Source: Congzhengia sp045635085 (lineage in GTDB: Bacteria > Bacillota > Clostridia > UBA1381 > UBA9506). From it: DNA of 64,000 nt. The DNA lies in assembly GCA_045635085.1 (NCBI GenBank), contig JAZRBM010000013.1:248001-312000 (forward strand), read 5' to 3'. The notes beneath the pieces are model-generated. The model was not told where the DNA came from. It was given only the letters and a program-made list of their open reading frames with translations, and did no database searches. Made by a program: the position numbers and the translations under genes. This document shows, piece by piece, positions 33,769 through 43,555 of this stretch (position 1 is the stretch's first letter; the number at the start of each line of letters is the position of its first letter).

Positions 33769-34420
33769 GGGTGTAATTTTCGACTTAGACGGAACATTGC
33801 TTGATACAATCCTTGATTTATCAGACTCTATGAACAGGACATTAGAGCATTATGGTCTTCCTGTTCGTGATATTTCGCACCATAAAAAGTCAGTAGGAAA
33901 CGGAATTAGAAAATATTCAGAGCGCTGTATACCAAAAGATATGTTAAACTCTGATTTTTTAGATGAATTTGTCTCAAAGGTAGTTAATGATTACCGAATT
34001 AACAGTATGGTTAAAACCAAGCCCTTTGATGGAATATTGGAGCTTTTGACTTTTTTGGAACAAAACGGTATCGTTATAAATATCTTATCAAACAAACGCG
34101 ACGATTTCGTAAAGGAACTCACGCTTCATTATTTTAAAAATTTTAACTTTAAATGCGCAGTCGGAGAGCTTTCCGGCATTTCAAAAAAGCCCTCGCCTGA
34201 CGCTTCTTTAAAGATTGCAAAAGAGTGCGGTCTTTCCCCTTGCGAAATCATTTTTATAGGCGATTCGATTTACGATATCCAAACCGGCAAAAACTCCGGA
34301 ATGAAAACAATAGCTGTAACGTGGGGATATCAGCCTGAAAGTATGTTGCTTTCTGAAAACCCTGATTTTATAGCAAATCACCCGCAAGATATTATAAATT
34401 ATATAAAAAACAATTATTAA
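33752..34420 (+). CDS. HAD-superfamily phosphatase, phosphoglycolate phosphatase-like
   Basis: A 222-aa HAD hydrolase with all four motifs: IFDLDGTLLDT (nucleophile Asp), ILSNKRDD (motif II), KKPSPDASLKIAKECG (Lys), and IFIGDSIYDIQTGKNSG (motif IV). A C1-type cap lies between motifs I and II. It is of the Gph/PpaX size; phosphoglycolate, pyrophosphate or another small phosphate is possible. The frame is open from 33674, inside the previous gene. GCGGAGG serves either an in-frame TTG at 33746 or the ATG at 33752; both overlap the DUF624-like gene. Confidence 0.85.
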   Translation: MSTCCKGVIFDLDGTLLDTILDLSDSMNRTLEHYGLPVRDISHHKKSVGNGIRKYSERCIPKDMLNSDFLDEFVSKVVNDYRINSMVKTKPFDGILELLTFLEQNGIVINILSNKRDDFVKELTLHYFKNFNFKCAVGELSGISKKPSPDASLKIAKECGLSPCEIIFIGDSIYDIQTGKNSGMKTIAVTWGYQPESMLLSENPDFIANHPQDIINYIKNNY

Positions 34421-34435
34421 TTAAGGAGAATTATT

Positions 34436-35719
34436 ATGGCAAACGTTAAACCGTTTTTCGGACTCAGGTACGACACAAAAAAAGTAGGCTCATTAGATTT
34501 TGTCACTGCTCCACCCTATGATATTATTTCACCTAGCGAACAGGATGAACTCTATTTACGTCACGAAAATAATATTATAAATTTAGAACTCGGCAAAACT
34601 TTTGACACTGACAGTGATGAAAACAATCGTTACACAAGAGCAAAGGATTGCCTTAACGACTGGATGGATAAAGGCGTTTTAAAATTTGAAGATAAGCCAT
34701 CATACTACATATACGAAGAAATTTTTACGGTAAATGGTGTGACAAAAAATCTACGAGGTATAATTTCAGCTGTTGAGCTTGTTCCCTTTTCTGAAAAAAT
34801 TGTACTTCCTCACGAAGAAACACTTTCAAAAGCAAAAGCTGACAGATTTAGTTTGATGAGCGAAACACATGCAAATTTCAGCCCGATATATTTTCTGTAT
34901 ATGGACGAAAAGAAAGTGGTTAATCAAATTATGTCAGAGATTTGCAAATCAGCCCCTAGTGAAAGCTTTAAAACAGCAGACGGCATAATACATAATATGT
35001 GGGTTGTAAACGACGAAAAAGTATGCAAAACAATTGAAGAAAGCTTTAGCGACAAGCAGTTGTTTATAGCTGATGGTCACCACAGATACGAAACCGCCTT
35101 AAACTTTTCAAAAACACTTCCTGACAACGAAAAAGCACAGCACATTTTAGCTTTTTCCGTTGAAATGGACGACCCGGGCTTAGTAGTATTACCAACCCAC
35201 AGAATTATCAAAAATCTTGAAAACTTTGACGAATCTAAGGTTTTAGATAGCTTATATGATTATTTCGAGGTTAAAAAAATATGTTCTGAAGATATAGTTA
35301 AAACAGCAGATGACGAGCTTTCCAAAAATCAGGATGTAACTTCATTTGCTTTTTATACCGGAAAAGATTATTTTTATCTGCTCGTTTTAAAAGATAAAGA
35401 AATTATGCAAAAGCTTCTTCCTGATAAATCATCTGCTTACTGTGAATTAGATGTAAGTATTCTGCACACACTGATTCTAGATAAAGTATTTGGCATAGAC
35501 ATGGAAAATATGGCAAATCAAAAAAATCTTGTATACACAAAATTTTCAGAAGAGGCGATTAGCGTTGTTAAGACAAAAAATGCCAACTGTTCATTCCTTT
35601 TAAACGGAACGAAAGTAAGACAAATCAAAGAAGTATCATTAAAAAATGAAAAAATGCCTCAAAAATCAACATATTTTTATCCTAAACTTATCACAGGTTT
35701 AGTAATAAACAAATTCTAA
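34436..35719 (+). CDS. DUF1015 family protein
   Basis: A 427-aa cytosolic protein of the DUF1015 family, conserved in many anaerobes. Start MANVKPFFGLRYD; the typical FVTAPPYDIISPSEQDELY and YEEIFTVNG segments, the AVELVPFSEKIVLPHEETL block, and the family box IADGHHRYETALNF are seen. Some reports place members beside serine/phosphoserine pathways, and a 2-hydroxyacid dehydrogenase exists 20 kb away, but no such link is shown here. Function unknown. It follows the HAD gene by 15 bases with a TTAAGGAG site. Confidence 0.9.
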   Translation: MANVKPFFGLRYDTKKVGSLDFVTAPPYDIISPSEQDELYLRHENNIINLELGKTFDTDSDENNRYTRAKDCLNDWMDKGVLKFEDKPSYYIYEEIFTVNGVTKNLRGIISAVELVPFSEKIVLPHEETLSKAKADRFSLMSETHANFSPIYFLYMDEKKVVNQIMSEICKSAPSESFKTADGIIHNMWVVNDEKVCKTIEESFSDKQLFIADGHHRYETALNFSKTLPDNEKAQHILAFSVEMDDPGLVVLPTHRIIKNLENFDESKVLDSLYDYFEVKKICSEDIVKTADDELSKNQDVTSFAFYTGKDYFYLLVLKDKEIMQKLLPDKSSAYCELDVSILHTLILDKVFGIDMENMANQKNLVYTKFSEEAISVVKTKNANCSFLLNGTKVRQIKEVSLKNEKMPQKSTYFYPKLITGLVINKF

Positions 35720-35731
35720 GGAACGAAAAAA

Positions 35732-36019
35732 ATGAAACTAACGAAAGAAGACGTTTTACGTGCTGCAAATCTTGCTAAACTAAATATCAAAGATGAAGAA
35801 ATCGCATCTTCTGTACTTGATTTACAGGAATTTTTGGCTTTTTCAAAACAACTCGATGAGCTCGATGTTGAAAATGTAAAGCCTACTGTAACTACGCTTT
35901 CTTTCGCAAATACCCTGCGCGAAGATGCCTTTATGGATTCTATGGAAAAAGACTCGGTGCTAAGCAATGCAAAAGTGCATGATGATAATGCTTTTATAGT
36001 ACCAAGGGTTGTGGAGTGA
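35732..36019 (+). CDS. gatC: Asp-tRNA(Asn)/Glu-tRNA(Gln) amidotransferase subunit C
   Basis: Small stabilising subunit of GatCAB (95 aa). The N-terminal helix MKLTKEDVLRAANLAKLNI and the VENVKPTVT and NTLREDAFMDS segments are characteristic. Its stop is followed within 4 bases by the gatA ATG. It is first in gatC-gatA-gatB, the standard Firmicutes order. Confidence 0.93.
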   Translation: MKLTKEDVLRAANLAKLNIKDEEIASSVLDLQEFLAFSKQLDELDVENVKPTVTTLSFANTLREDAFMDSMEKDSVLSNAKVHDDNAFIVPRVVE

Positions 36020-36023
36020 AATT

Positions 36024-37484
36024 ATGAACATTTTAGACCTTACAGTTCACGGGCTTCGTGACTTAATAAAAAACAAACAAATTTCATCATATGAAGCAAC
36101 CACAGCCTGTCTTTCGCAGATAAGAAAATGTGATGAGACTATTGGAAGTTTTATAGATGTTTTTTATGACGATGCACTAAGCAGCGCAAAATCTGCTGAC
36201 AAAAAAATTGCATCAGGTGATTTTTCCTGTGATCTCCTTGGCATACCGTACGCGCTCAAGGATAATATTTTAACCAAGGGTATAAGGACAACATGTGCCT
36301 CAAAAATGCTTAAAGATTTTATCCCCCCGTATAGTGCAACAGTTTATGAAAGACTTAAAAACAGTGGGGCTATTTTGCTTGGCAAACTCAATATGGATGA
36401 GTTTGCTATGGGTTCATCGTGCGAAAATTCTGCATATAAAATAACAAAAAACCCCTATGATACAACTAAAATTCCAGGCGGTTCATCAGGTGGCAGTGCA
36501 ACTTCTGTTGCAACTGACGAGGTCTACTTTTCACTCGGCAGCGATACAGGTGGCTCTATTCGTCAACCGGCAGCCTTTTGCGGTCAGGTTGGCATAAAGC
36601 CTACTTACGGAAGAGTTTCAAGGTTCGGTCTTGTTGCATTTGCATCATCTTTAGACCAGATAGGCCCTGTGACTAAAGATGTAAAAGATGCAGCTATCAT
36701 TTTGGATATTATTTCTGGCAAAGACGAAAAAGATCCAACTACCGCGCCTGTAAATCAAGAGTTTGAAAGTACTTTAACAGGCAATATTTCTGACATTAAA
36801 ATCGGTGTACCTACACAGTATTTAGACGGTGTCGATGATGAAATTAAGTTTTACATGTTTGATGCTTTAGAAAATCTTAAATCACTCGGCGCAGATACTT
36901 CTTTAACCGAGTTTAAGCTGTATAAATACGCACTGCCTGCATATTATCTTATTTCATCCGGCGAAGCTATTTCGAATTTGTCCAGATACGATGGCGTAAA
37001 ATACGGTTTTCGTCAAGAAAATGCAAAAAATCTTGATGATTTATACAAAGAGTCGCGCACCCAGGGGTTTGGCGATGAGGTTAAACGCAGAATAATGCTC
37101 GGCAGCTACATTTTATCATCTGAAAACTACTCCGTATACTATGAAAAAGCCCAAAAAGTAAGAACTCTCATAATTGATGAGTTTAATAAATTATTTGAAA
37201 AATTTGATGTATTAGTAACTCCTGCCTACCCCACAACACCCGGCGAGATAGGCTCAAACGCCACATCTGTTGAAATGTATAAAGGCGGCAATTGTTTGGC
37301 TTGTGCAAATTTAGCAGGACTTCCGTCTATCGTTTTACCTTGCGGCTATGATAAATCCGGTCTTCCTATCGGAATTCAGATTATTGGAAAACAATTTGAT
37401 GAATCCACCATTTTAAACGTCGCATATGCTTTAGAAAAAACTATAAAAAAGCAAAAGCCAACCCTCATCGGAGGTGCGCTATGA
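36024..37484 (+). CDS. gatA: GatCAB amidotransferase subunit A
   Basis: Amidase subunit of GatCAB (486 aa), releasing ammonia from Gln. The Lys-Ser-Ser triad is visible: ALKDNILTKG, the Ser-cis-Ser in PGGSSGGSA, and GSDTGGSIRQPAAFCG. The ATG at 36024 (MNILDLTVHGLRDL) has TGGAGTG upstream; the frame opens earlier. Overlaps gatB by 4 bases (ATGA). Confidence 0.96.
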   Translation: MNILDLTVHGLRDLIKNKQISSYEATTACLSQIRKCDETIGSFIDVFYDDALSSAKSADKKIASGDFSCDLLGIPYALKDNILTKGIRTTCASKMLKDFIPPYSATVYERLKNSGAILLGKLNMDEFAMGSSCENSAYKITKNPYDTTKIPGGSSGGSATSVATDEVYFSLGSDTGGSIRQPAAFCGQVGIKPTYGRVSRFGLVAFASSLDQIGPVTKDVKDAAIILDIISGKDEKDPTTAPVNQEFESTLTGNISDIKIGVPTQYLDGVDDEIKFYMFDALENLKSLGADTSLTEFKLYKYALPAYYLISSGEAISNLSRYDGVKYGFRQENAKNLDDLYKESRTQGFGDEVKRRIMLGSYILSSENYSVYYEKAQKVRTLIIDEFNKLFEKFDVLVTPAYPTTPGEIGSNATSVEMYKGGNCLACANLAGLPSIVLPCGYDKSGLPIGIQIIGKQFDESTILNVAYALEKTIKKQKPTLIGGAL

Positions 37485-38896
37485 AATACGTACCGGTTAT
37501 AGGTCTTGAAATTCACGCAGAATTAAAGACAACGAGTAAAATTTATTGTTCGTGTAAAAATTCATTTGGACAAAGACCAAATACCCAGGTTTGTCCCGTT
37601 TGTATGGGTGCACCTGGTGCATTACCAAGCCTCAACAAAAAAGCGGTTCAGCTTGCAATAAAAGCAGGTCTTTTGTTAAATTGCAGCATTTCAAAAGAAA
37701 GCCGCATGGACAGAAAAAATTATTTTTACCCCGATTTACCAAAAGGCTATCAGATTACGCAAAATACTACCCCATTATGTTTTGGGGGTTACATAGAATT
37801 AAACAGCAAAAAAATAAATATAAATCGCATACATATAGAAGATGATGCAGGTAAGCTCATCCATACTGAAAACGGCAAATCGAGTGTTGATTTTAATCGC
37901 TCAGGGGTACCTTTGATTGAAATTGTAACAGAGCCTGATATTACATCTGCTGATGAGGCAATTGAGTTTTTAGAAGCTTTAAAAAGGCTGCTTGAGTACG
38001 CCGAAATTTCTGACTGCAAAATGCAGGAGGGTTCTTTTCGTTGCGATGTAAATGTGTCTTTACGCTTTGAAGATTCAAAAGTGCCAAGCGCAAGATGCGA
38101 GATAAAAAATCTGAATTCATTTACTGCCGTAAAATCGGCAATCGATTACGAAATCAAACGTCAGGCAGGTGCATACAATTCAGGTAATAATGTCTTAAAA
38201 GAAACAAGACGTTGGGCAGAAGATAAAAAAATAACAGTTGCTATGCGTTCTAAAGAAGATACTTCTGATTATATGTATTTTCCCGAGCCTGATATTTTGC
38301 CTGTTATCATAAGCGATGAAGAGATAGAAAAAATCAAATCAACGCTCTGTGAACTTCCCGCATCAAGAAAAAACAGATTCATAAAGGATTTTAATTTATC
38401 AGAATATGATGCCGATATTATAACTTCAAAAAAATCACTTGCCGATTTTTTTGAAAGCTGCATATCCTGCGGTGCAGATGCCAAAACAACTTTAAATTGG
38501 CTCATGGGCGATGTTTCTAAAATACTTAAAGAGAAAGCTCTCACATTTGATGAAATTCCATTTGACGCTAATGCCTTAGCATCTTTAATTCATCTTGTTA
38601 AAGACGAAAAAATCAGCAACAGCGCAGCAAAAATTGTTTTGGGTAAAATGTTTGTATCTTGCGCTACTCCTGAAAAAATTGCAAACGATTTACTTCTTTT
38701 GCAAATATCAGACGAAGAGCAAATAAAATCTATAGTTGTTGAAACAATCAAGGAAAACCCAAAGTCATACACAGACTTTAAAAATGGCAATAAACGTGCT
38801 TTTGCCTTTTTAGTGGGACAAGCCATGAAAAAATCAAAAGGGCGCGCAAATCCTAAAATTTTAAATAATGTTTTATCTGAAATTTTACAAAAATAA
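37481..38896 (+). CDS. gatB: GatCAB amidotransferase subunit B
   Basis: Kinase and tRNA-binding subunit (471 aa). VIGLEIHAELKTTSKIYCSC with Cys pairs CSCK and CPVCMG (zinc site), MDRKNYFYPDLPKGYQIT, RSGVPLIEIVTEPDI, and the YqeY-like C-terminal helical domain (ending RANPKILNNVLSEIL). The presence of GatCAB means the organism charges Gln-tRNA and perhaps Asn-tRNA indirectly. Confidence 0.97.
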   Translation: MKYVPVIGLEIHAELKTTSKIYCSCKNSFGQRPNTQVCPVCMGAPGALPSLNKKAVQLAIKAGLLLNCSISKESRMDRKNYFYPDLPKGYQITQNTTPLCFGGYIELNSKKININRIHIEDDAGKLIHTENGKSSVDFNRSGVPLIEIVTEPDITSADEAIEFLEALKRLLEYAEISDCKMQEGSFRCDVNVSLRFEDSKVPSARCEIKNLNSFTAVKSAIDYEIKRQAGAYNSGNNVLKETRRWAEDKKITVAMRSKEDTSDYMYFPEPDILPVIISDEEIEKIKSTLCELPASRKNRFIKDFNLSEYDADIITSKKSLADFFESCISCGADAKTTLNWLMGDVSKILKEKALTFDEIPFDANALASLIHLVKDEKISNSAAKIVLGKMFVSCATPEKIANDLLLLQISDEEQIKSIVVETIKENPKSYTDFKNGNKRAFAFLVGQAMKKSKGRANPKILNNVLSEILQK

Positions 38897-38906
38897 GGAA
38901 AGTTTT

Positions 38907-39413
38907 ATGAACATATCAGAAATTTATAAAAGTATCTATAATTTTTATGGTGACACCACTCCGCTCATAGTTGATTGCGGAAAATTATGCGGTGGTGCTT
39001 GTTGCAGGAGTGACGATAACGAAGAAACTGGAATGTATCTTTTTCCAGGGGAAGAAAAATTATTTTTAGATAATTCCGACTTTGAGATAATCGATTCTGA
39101 GTTTTTCTACGACGGAAAGTTTGCAAAAATTTTAATTTGTAAAGGTGTATGTAAAAGAGATTTAAGACCGCTTTCCTGCAGGATTTTTCCTTTAATCCCC
39201 TACATAAAAAACGAAAATTTCAAGCTTATATTTGACCCCAGAGCAAAATCAATCTGCCCTTTAACAGAGCTTCGTGATTTTTCCAAACTAGATCAGACTT
39301 TTGTTAAAAAAACAAAAAAGGTCATAAAGCTTTTAATGAAATTCAAAAGAACAAGACTTTTTTTAGAAGCACTTACTGATATATTGGACGATTTTTTAAA
39401 ATTTGGTGTATAA
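38907..39413 (+). CDS. YkgJ-like cysteine cluster protein
   Basis: A 168-aa protein with an eight-Cys set spread as CGKLCGGACC, CKGVC, LSCRIFPL and ICPL. This is the YkgJ/UPF0153 pattern, thought to bind iron-sulfur or zinc. No catalytic motif is known. The frame opens at 38868 inside gatB; the ATG at 38907 has TAAGGAAAG upstream. It sits between gatB and mnmE, 15 bases before mnmE's ATG, in the middle of translation and tRNA modification genes. Confidence 0.75.
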   Translation: MNISEIYKSIYNFYGDTTPLIVDCGKLCGGACCRSDDNEETGMYLFPGEEKLFLDNSDFEIIDSEFFYDGKFAKILICKGVCKRDLRPLSCRIFPLIPYIKNENFKLIFDPRAKSICPLTELRDFSKLDQTFVKKTKKVIKLLMKFKRTRLFLEALTDILDDFLKFGV

Positions 39414-39428
39414 CTAGGAGGTTTACTT

Positions 39429-40793
39429 ATGAAAAATGATACAATAGCTGCTATTGCAACACCTCACGGCACGGGCGGAATATCTGTTATTCGTGTGAGC
39501 GGCAGCAACAGTATTAATATATGTGACAAAATTTTTAAATCAAAAAGCGGCAAAACTTTGTCTTCTTCCAAATCTCATACTATACACTACGGAAACATTG
39601 TTGCAGATGGCGAGGTAATTGATGAGGTCTTGGTCTCATTAATGTGTGCGCCGAACACATTTACTCGTGAAGATACGGTAGAAATCAACTGTCACGGCGG
39701 TCTTGTCGTTACAGAAAAAGTTTTGCTTGCAGTAATATGTGCAGGTGCAAGACTTGCTTCTCCCGGAGAATTTACTAAAAGAGCGTTTTTAAACGGACGA
39801 ATAGATTTATCACAAGCCGAGGCTGTTATTGATATTATTAATTCTCAATCTTCATTAGCCTTATCCATTGCGGCAAATCAATTAGGCGGTACACTTTCCC
39901 GCGATATTAACGAGCTTCGTGACAAAATACTCGAAGTTCTATCTCAAATTAACGTAACTATTGACTACCCTGAAGAAGATATTGACGATATAGAAAGAAA
40001 TGCTCTTCTTTGTGATTTAGAGAAGATTAAATCAAAAATTTCAGAGCTTTTAGAGACCTCTGATCGGGGAAGGCTGATTCGCGATGGCATAAATACTGTT
40101 ATCTGTGGAAAGCCAAACGTCGGTAAATCTTCAATTTTAAACATGCTTGCCCGCGACTCGCGTGCCATAGTTACTGATATAGCGGGAACTACACGCGATG
40201 TTATTGAGGAAAGAATCACAATAGGCAACGTTGTCTTAAATGTTTATGACACTGCAGGTATAAGAAAGACGAATGATGAAATCGAGTCCCTGGGAATAGA
40301 TAAATCTAAAGAATGTATTAAAAACGCAGAACTTGTGCTGTTTGTAATTGATTCTGTATCTGGCATATCTGATGAAGACCGAGATATTTTTAACTCACTT
40401 GATAAAAAGAACGTTATCGTTATAAATAACAAATCAGATTTAAAAACCTTTTCAGGTAGCGAAATTTTTTCAGGATATGATGTTATTAACCTCTCTGCCA
40501 AAACAGGTGATGGTTTAAAGGATTTAACAGTTTTAATTGAAAATATGTTTAATCTTGGAAAAATCACAGCAAAAGACAGCAATGCTATTACAAATCTTCG
40601 CCATAAAGAAGCGCTGTCATCAGCACTTAATTCGCTTTGCAATGCTATATACGCATTAAACGAGTGCGTTCCTTACGACATAGTTTCAATAGACCTTACA
40701 GACTCTGTCGGGCATTTGGGTGAAATTACTGGCAAAACCATATCCGATGAAATAGTAGATAAGATTTTTGCACGGTTTTGTCTGGGAAAATAG
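39429..40793 (+). CDS. mnmE: tRNA modification GTPase MnmE
   Basis: With MnmG it installs cmnm5 at U34 of some tRNAs. The 454-aa protein has a tetrahydrofolate-binding N-domain (about 1-120), the helical domain with the G domain inserted (GKPNVGKSSILNM, DIAGTTRDVIE, DTAGIRK, INNKSDL), and the C-terminal FCLGK with the catalytic Cys. mnmG and rsmG, often found next to it, are absent; in this genome mnmE is away from the rpmH-jag cluster. Confidence 0.96.
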   Translation: MKNDTIAAIATPHGTGGISVIRVSGSNSINICDKIFKSKSGKTLSSSKSHTIHYGNIVADGEVIDEVLVSLMCAPNTFTREDTVEINCHGGLVVTEKVLLAVICAGARLASPGEFTKRAFLNGRIDLSQAEAVIDIINSQSSLALSIAANQLGGTLSRDINELRDKILEVLSQINVTIDYPEEDIDDIERNALLCDLEKIKSKISELLETSDRGRLIRDGINTVICGKPNVGKSSILNMLARDSRAIVTDIAGTTRDVIEERITIGNVVLNVYDTAGIRKTNDEIESLGIDKSKECIKNAELVLFVIDSVSGISDEDRDIFNSLDKKNVIVINNKSDLKTFSGSEIFSGYDVINLSAKTGDGLKDLTVLIENMFNLGKITAKDSNAITNLRHKEALSSALNSLCNAIYALNECVPYDIVSIDLTDSVGHLGEITGKTISDEIVDKIFARFCLGK

Positions 40794-40852
40794 TATATTA
40801 TAGACAAACCTAAAATAAGATAATATGACGATATATGAAAGGAAGAGCTTGT

Positions 40853-42589
40853 TTGAAAAATATAAAGAAACAAACCTTTATGGAAGGTGCGGCAGTTTTA
40901 GTTATTGCTCATCTGATTGTAAAAATCATTGGTGCTTGCTTTAAAATACCACTTGCAAACATTTTGCACGAAACAGGTATGGCATATTTTAGTCGTGCTT
41001 ATAATCTTTACGCTGCTATTTTTGTAATGGCAACCGCAGGACTTCCTGTTGCTGTTTCCAAAATGGTGTCAGAAAGTCTTGCTAAGAAAAACTATCTAGA
41101 ATCTAAAAAAATACTTCATTCTGCAATATTTTTGTTAACATTTATCGGTTTAATCGGCACAGCTATACTCTTCTTTGGAGCAAAAGCATTGTGCGGCGGT
41201 TCTCAAGGGTCGTATCTTAGCATAGTTACAATATCTCCTGCACTTTTATTTATTGCAATTTTATCGGCACTCAGGGGATATTTTCAGGGGCATTCCAATA
41301 TGTTACCAACAGCGTATTCAGAGGTTATAGAAGCTCTGTCAAAGCTTGTAATCGGTCTTTTGGGCGCATACTTTTTGATGTCAATTTCATCAGAAGTCGC
41401 AGCAGCCGGTGCTATTTCGGGAGTTACCATAGGCGGGCTTTTGGCCCTATTGTTTTTAGTATATTTTTATTTTAAAAATAAAAGCGCAATTTCTTTAACC
41501 GATGCATCGCCAAGCCGAAATAAAAAGGCAATAATTGCACAGCTGTTATTAATTGCAGTTCCGATTACAATAGGCGCAGCTGTTATGTCATTAACTAACG
41601 TTATTGATACTTTTATGATAAATTTCAGATTATCTTCTATCACAGTTGATGAATCAATGTTCAATATTTTAACTGAATTTTTTGGTGTATCGGCTAAAGA
41701 TGTGATAATAGGCGAAAAAATAACGTCAACTGCTGCCGATGTTATGTATGGCTCGTATTCGGGCTATGCTATGTCTTTATTTAATTTGCCGCCATCTATT
41801 GTTACATCCATATCTATGAGTATAGTTCCTGCAATTTCTGCAGCCCTGGCAATAAAAGATAAAGCGCAGTCTAAACTTTTGACCGAGTCATCTATACGAA
41901 TTACAACAATGTTTGCTCTGCCTTGTGCAGTAGGTCTTAGCGTACTTTCAATGCCTGTTTTAGTTTGTCTTTATAACAATGCGCGTGCTGAAAATTCTTT
42001 GGCGCTCTTATCGCTTTCTATAATATTTGTGTGCATCGTTTCAGTGTCTACTTCTATTCTGCAAGCATCAGGAAAGGTTTTTATTCCGGTTGTAAATATG
42101 CTGATAGGCGGCATTGTAAAAGCTATTTCAAACTACTTTTTAATCGCTGTACCCTCGCTTAATATAGGTGGTGCGCCAATTAGCACATTTTTCTGTTATT
42201 TTGTTATAGCGTTTTTAAATGTCGGCGCAGTAGTAAGGGTTATTAAACCCAACTTTAACATAAAAGACTTTATTGTAAAACCTTTAATTTCAGCTCTTAT
42301 TATGGGCGCAGTAGTATTTTTTGTATACAATCTGATAGCACTCGGTTTAGACTGTCCTAAAATTTCTCTGGCAATAAATTTTATAACCGAAACGCAACCT
42401 TTAACTCCGGTTGCAACCGCCACAAGATTTAAGACTATCATTACTTTGGGCGCATCAATTTTTGTTGGAATCATCTCATATGTGATCAGTATGGGACTGG
42501 TTCGTGGATTCTTTGAAGATGACATAAAAATGCTTCCTAAAGGTGATAAAATCTCAAAACTAATGAAAAAATTAAAACTTTTAAAATAA
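40853..42589 (+). CDS. SpoVB/MurJ-like polysaccharide flippase
   Basis: A 578-aa membrane protein with about 14 hydrophobic segments, of the MOP flippase superfamily (SpoVB/MurJ/RfbX). The first helices carry KIIGACFKIPLANIL and YNLYAAIFVMATAGLPVAVSKM, as in SpoVB/YtgP. It probably flips lipid-linked wall precursors; which one is unknown. The frame begins with an ATG at 40835, but AAAGGAAGAG overlies it and fits a TTG start at 40853 (5-8 base spacing), so I start there. It is followed by mazG after 10 bases. No other peptidoglycan genes are immediately beside it. Confidence 0.85.
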   Translation: MKNIKKQTFMEGAAVLVIAHLIVKIIGACFKIPLANILHETGMAYFSRAYNLYAAIFVMATAGLPVAVSKMVSESLAKKNYLESKKILHSAIFLLTFIGLIGTAILFFGAKALCGGSQGSYLSIVTISPALLFIAILSALRGYFQGHSNMLPTAYSEVIEALSKLVIGLLGAYFLMSISSEVAAAGAISGVTIGGLLALLFLVYFYFKNKSAISLTDASPSRNKKAIIAQLLLIAVPITIGAAVMSLTNVIDTFMINFRLSSITVDESMFNILTEFFGVSAKDVIIGEKITSTAADVMYGSYSGYAMSLFNLPPSIVTSISMSIVPAISAALAIKDKAQSKLLTESSIRITTMFALPCAVGLSVLSMPVLVCLYNNARAENSLALLSLSIIFVCIVSVSTSILQASGKVFIPVVNMLIGGIVKAISNYFLIAVPSLNIGGAPISTFFCYFVIAFLNVGAVVRVIKPNFNIKDFIVKPLISALIMGAVVFFVYNLIALGLDCPKISLAINFITETQPLTPVATATRFKTIITLGASIFVGIISYVISMGLVRGFFEDDIKMLPKGDKISKLMKKLKLLK

Positions 42590-42599
42590 GGACAAAATT

Positions 42600-43376
42600 A
42601 TGGAAAACAAAAAATATACTTTTGATGATTTGCTCAGAATAATGAAAATTTTACGAGGCGAAAATGGTTGCCCCTGGGATAAGGCTCAAGACCATCAGTC
42701 AATCAAGTATGCTCTTTTGGAAGAAGCATGTGAGGCTATGGAATCTTTAGACAAAAAAGGACATGATGCATTTTGCGATGAGCTAGGCGATGTTTTGTTG
42801 CAGGTTGTGTTTCATTCTCAAATCGGTAGCGAAAACCAAACGTTTACAATTGATGATGTGTTGTTTCATATTTGCAACAAATTAATTACTCGTCATACAC
42901 ACATTTTTGGTGATGATAAGTCGTTTTCTTCTGACAATGCTTTAGACATCTGGGAAAAAAATAAAAAAGCTGAAAAAGGTCTTAAAACACAAACAGAGAT
43001 TATGCGTGATGTATGCTCTTACCTTCCTCAACTCCTCCGTGCTCAAAAAGTACAGAAAAAAGCCTCTGACGTAGGCTTTGACTGGGATGATATAAATGGT
43101 GCTTACGATAAGTTAAAGGAAGAAATAAACGAGCTAAAAGATGCAAAGAACAAAGAAGATATTGAAGAAGAATTTGGCGACATATTATTCTCCTGTGTTA
43201 ACATATCAAGATTTTTGCATATAAATCCGGAAGATGCACTAAAAAAAGCCACCGATAAATTCATAAATCGTTTCGAAAAAATCGAAAATATGGCAAAAGA
43301 CGAGGGCAAAAAATTAGAAGATATGACGCTTTCGGAAATGGACAAGATGTGGGATAAAATAAAAACACATAAATAA
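42600..43376 (+). CDS. mazG: nucleoside triphosphate pyrophosphohydrolase MazG
   Basis: Removes damaged or excess NTPs. The 258-aa protein has two MazG domains: about 6-110 (CPWDKAQDHQSIKYALLEEACEAMESL, DELGDVLLQVVFHSQIG) and about 150-255 (EELGDILF-like EEFGDILFSCVNISRF, ending KMWDKIK). The metal-binding Glu/Asp residues EExxE and DELGD are intact in the first, and the second keeps EEFGD. This is the last gene of the plus-strand run. Confidence 0.95.
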   Translation: MENKKYTFDDLLRIMKILRGENGCPWDKAQDHQSIKYALLEEACEAMESLDKKGHDAFCDELGDVLLQVVFHSQIGSENQTFTIDDVLFHICNKLITRHTHIFGDDKSFSSDNALDIWEKNKKAEKGLKTQTEIMRDVCSYLPQLLRAQKVQKKASDVGFDWDDINGAYDKLKEEINELKDAKNKEDIEEEFGDILFSCVNISRFLHINPEDALKKATDKFINRFEKIENMAKDEGKKLEDMTLSEMDKMWDKIKTHK

Positions 43377-43382
43377 TACAAA

Positions 43383-43416
43383 AAATACGGTAAGCAATAT
43401 TGCTTACCGTATTTTG
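43383..43416. terminator. 34-base perfect palindrome, terminator of mazG and tRNA-Leu
   Basis: AAAATACGGTAAGCAAT followed directly by its reverse complement (43383-43399 / 43400-43416), flanked by A and T. Its right end touches the CCA end of tRNA-Leu. Confidence 0.85.
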
Positions 43417-43503
43417 GTGCTCGAAACCGGAATCGAACCGGTACGGGAATCACTTCCCACGGGATTTTAAGTCCCGGGCGTCTGCCAGTTCCGCCACTCG
43501 AGC
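43416..43503 (-). tRNA. tRNA-Leu (anticodon TAA)
   Basis: 88-base class II tRNA with acceptor GCTCGAG/TTCGAGC, anticodon loop ending in TTAAAAT (TAA), a long variable arm (TGGGAAGTGATTCCCG), T loop TTCGATT and encoded CCA. The tRNA reads UUA/UUG. Confidence 0.93.
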
Positions 43504-43513
43504 TGACCTAAAT

Positions 43514-43542
43514 ATAATACCACGTTTGAAAGTATTTGTCAA
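43514..43542 (-). promoter_or_regulatory. promoter of tRNA-Leu
   Basis: Minus strand TTGACA (43542-43537), 17 bases, TATTAT (43519-43514). It lies in the short gap after the 212-aa gene's stop, so the tRNA has its own start. Confidence 0.75.
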
Positions 43543-43555
43543 GTGTTTTTAAAAA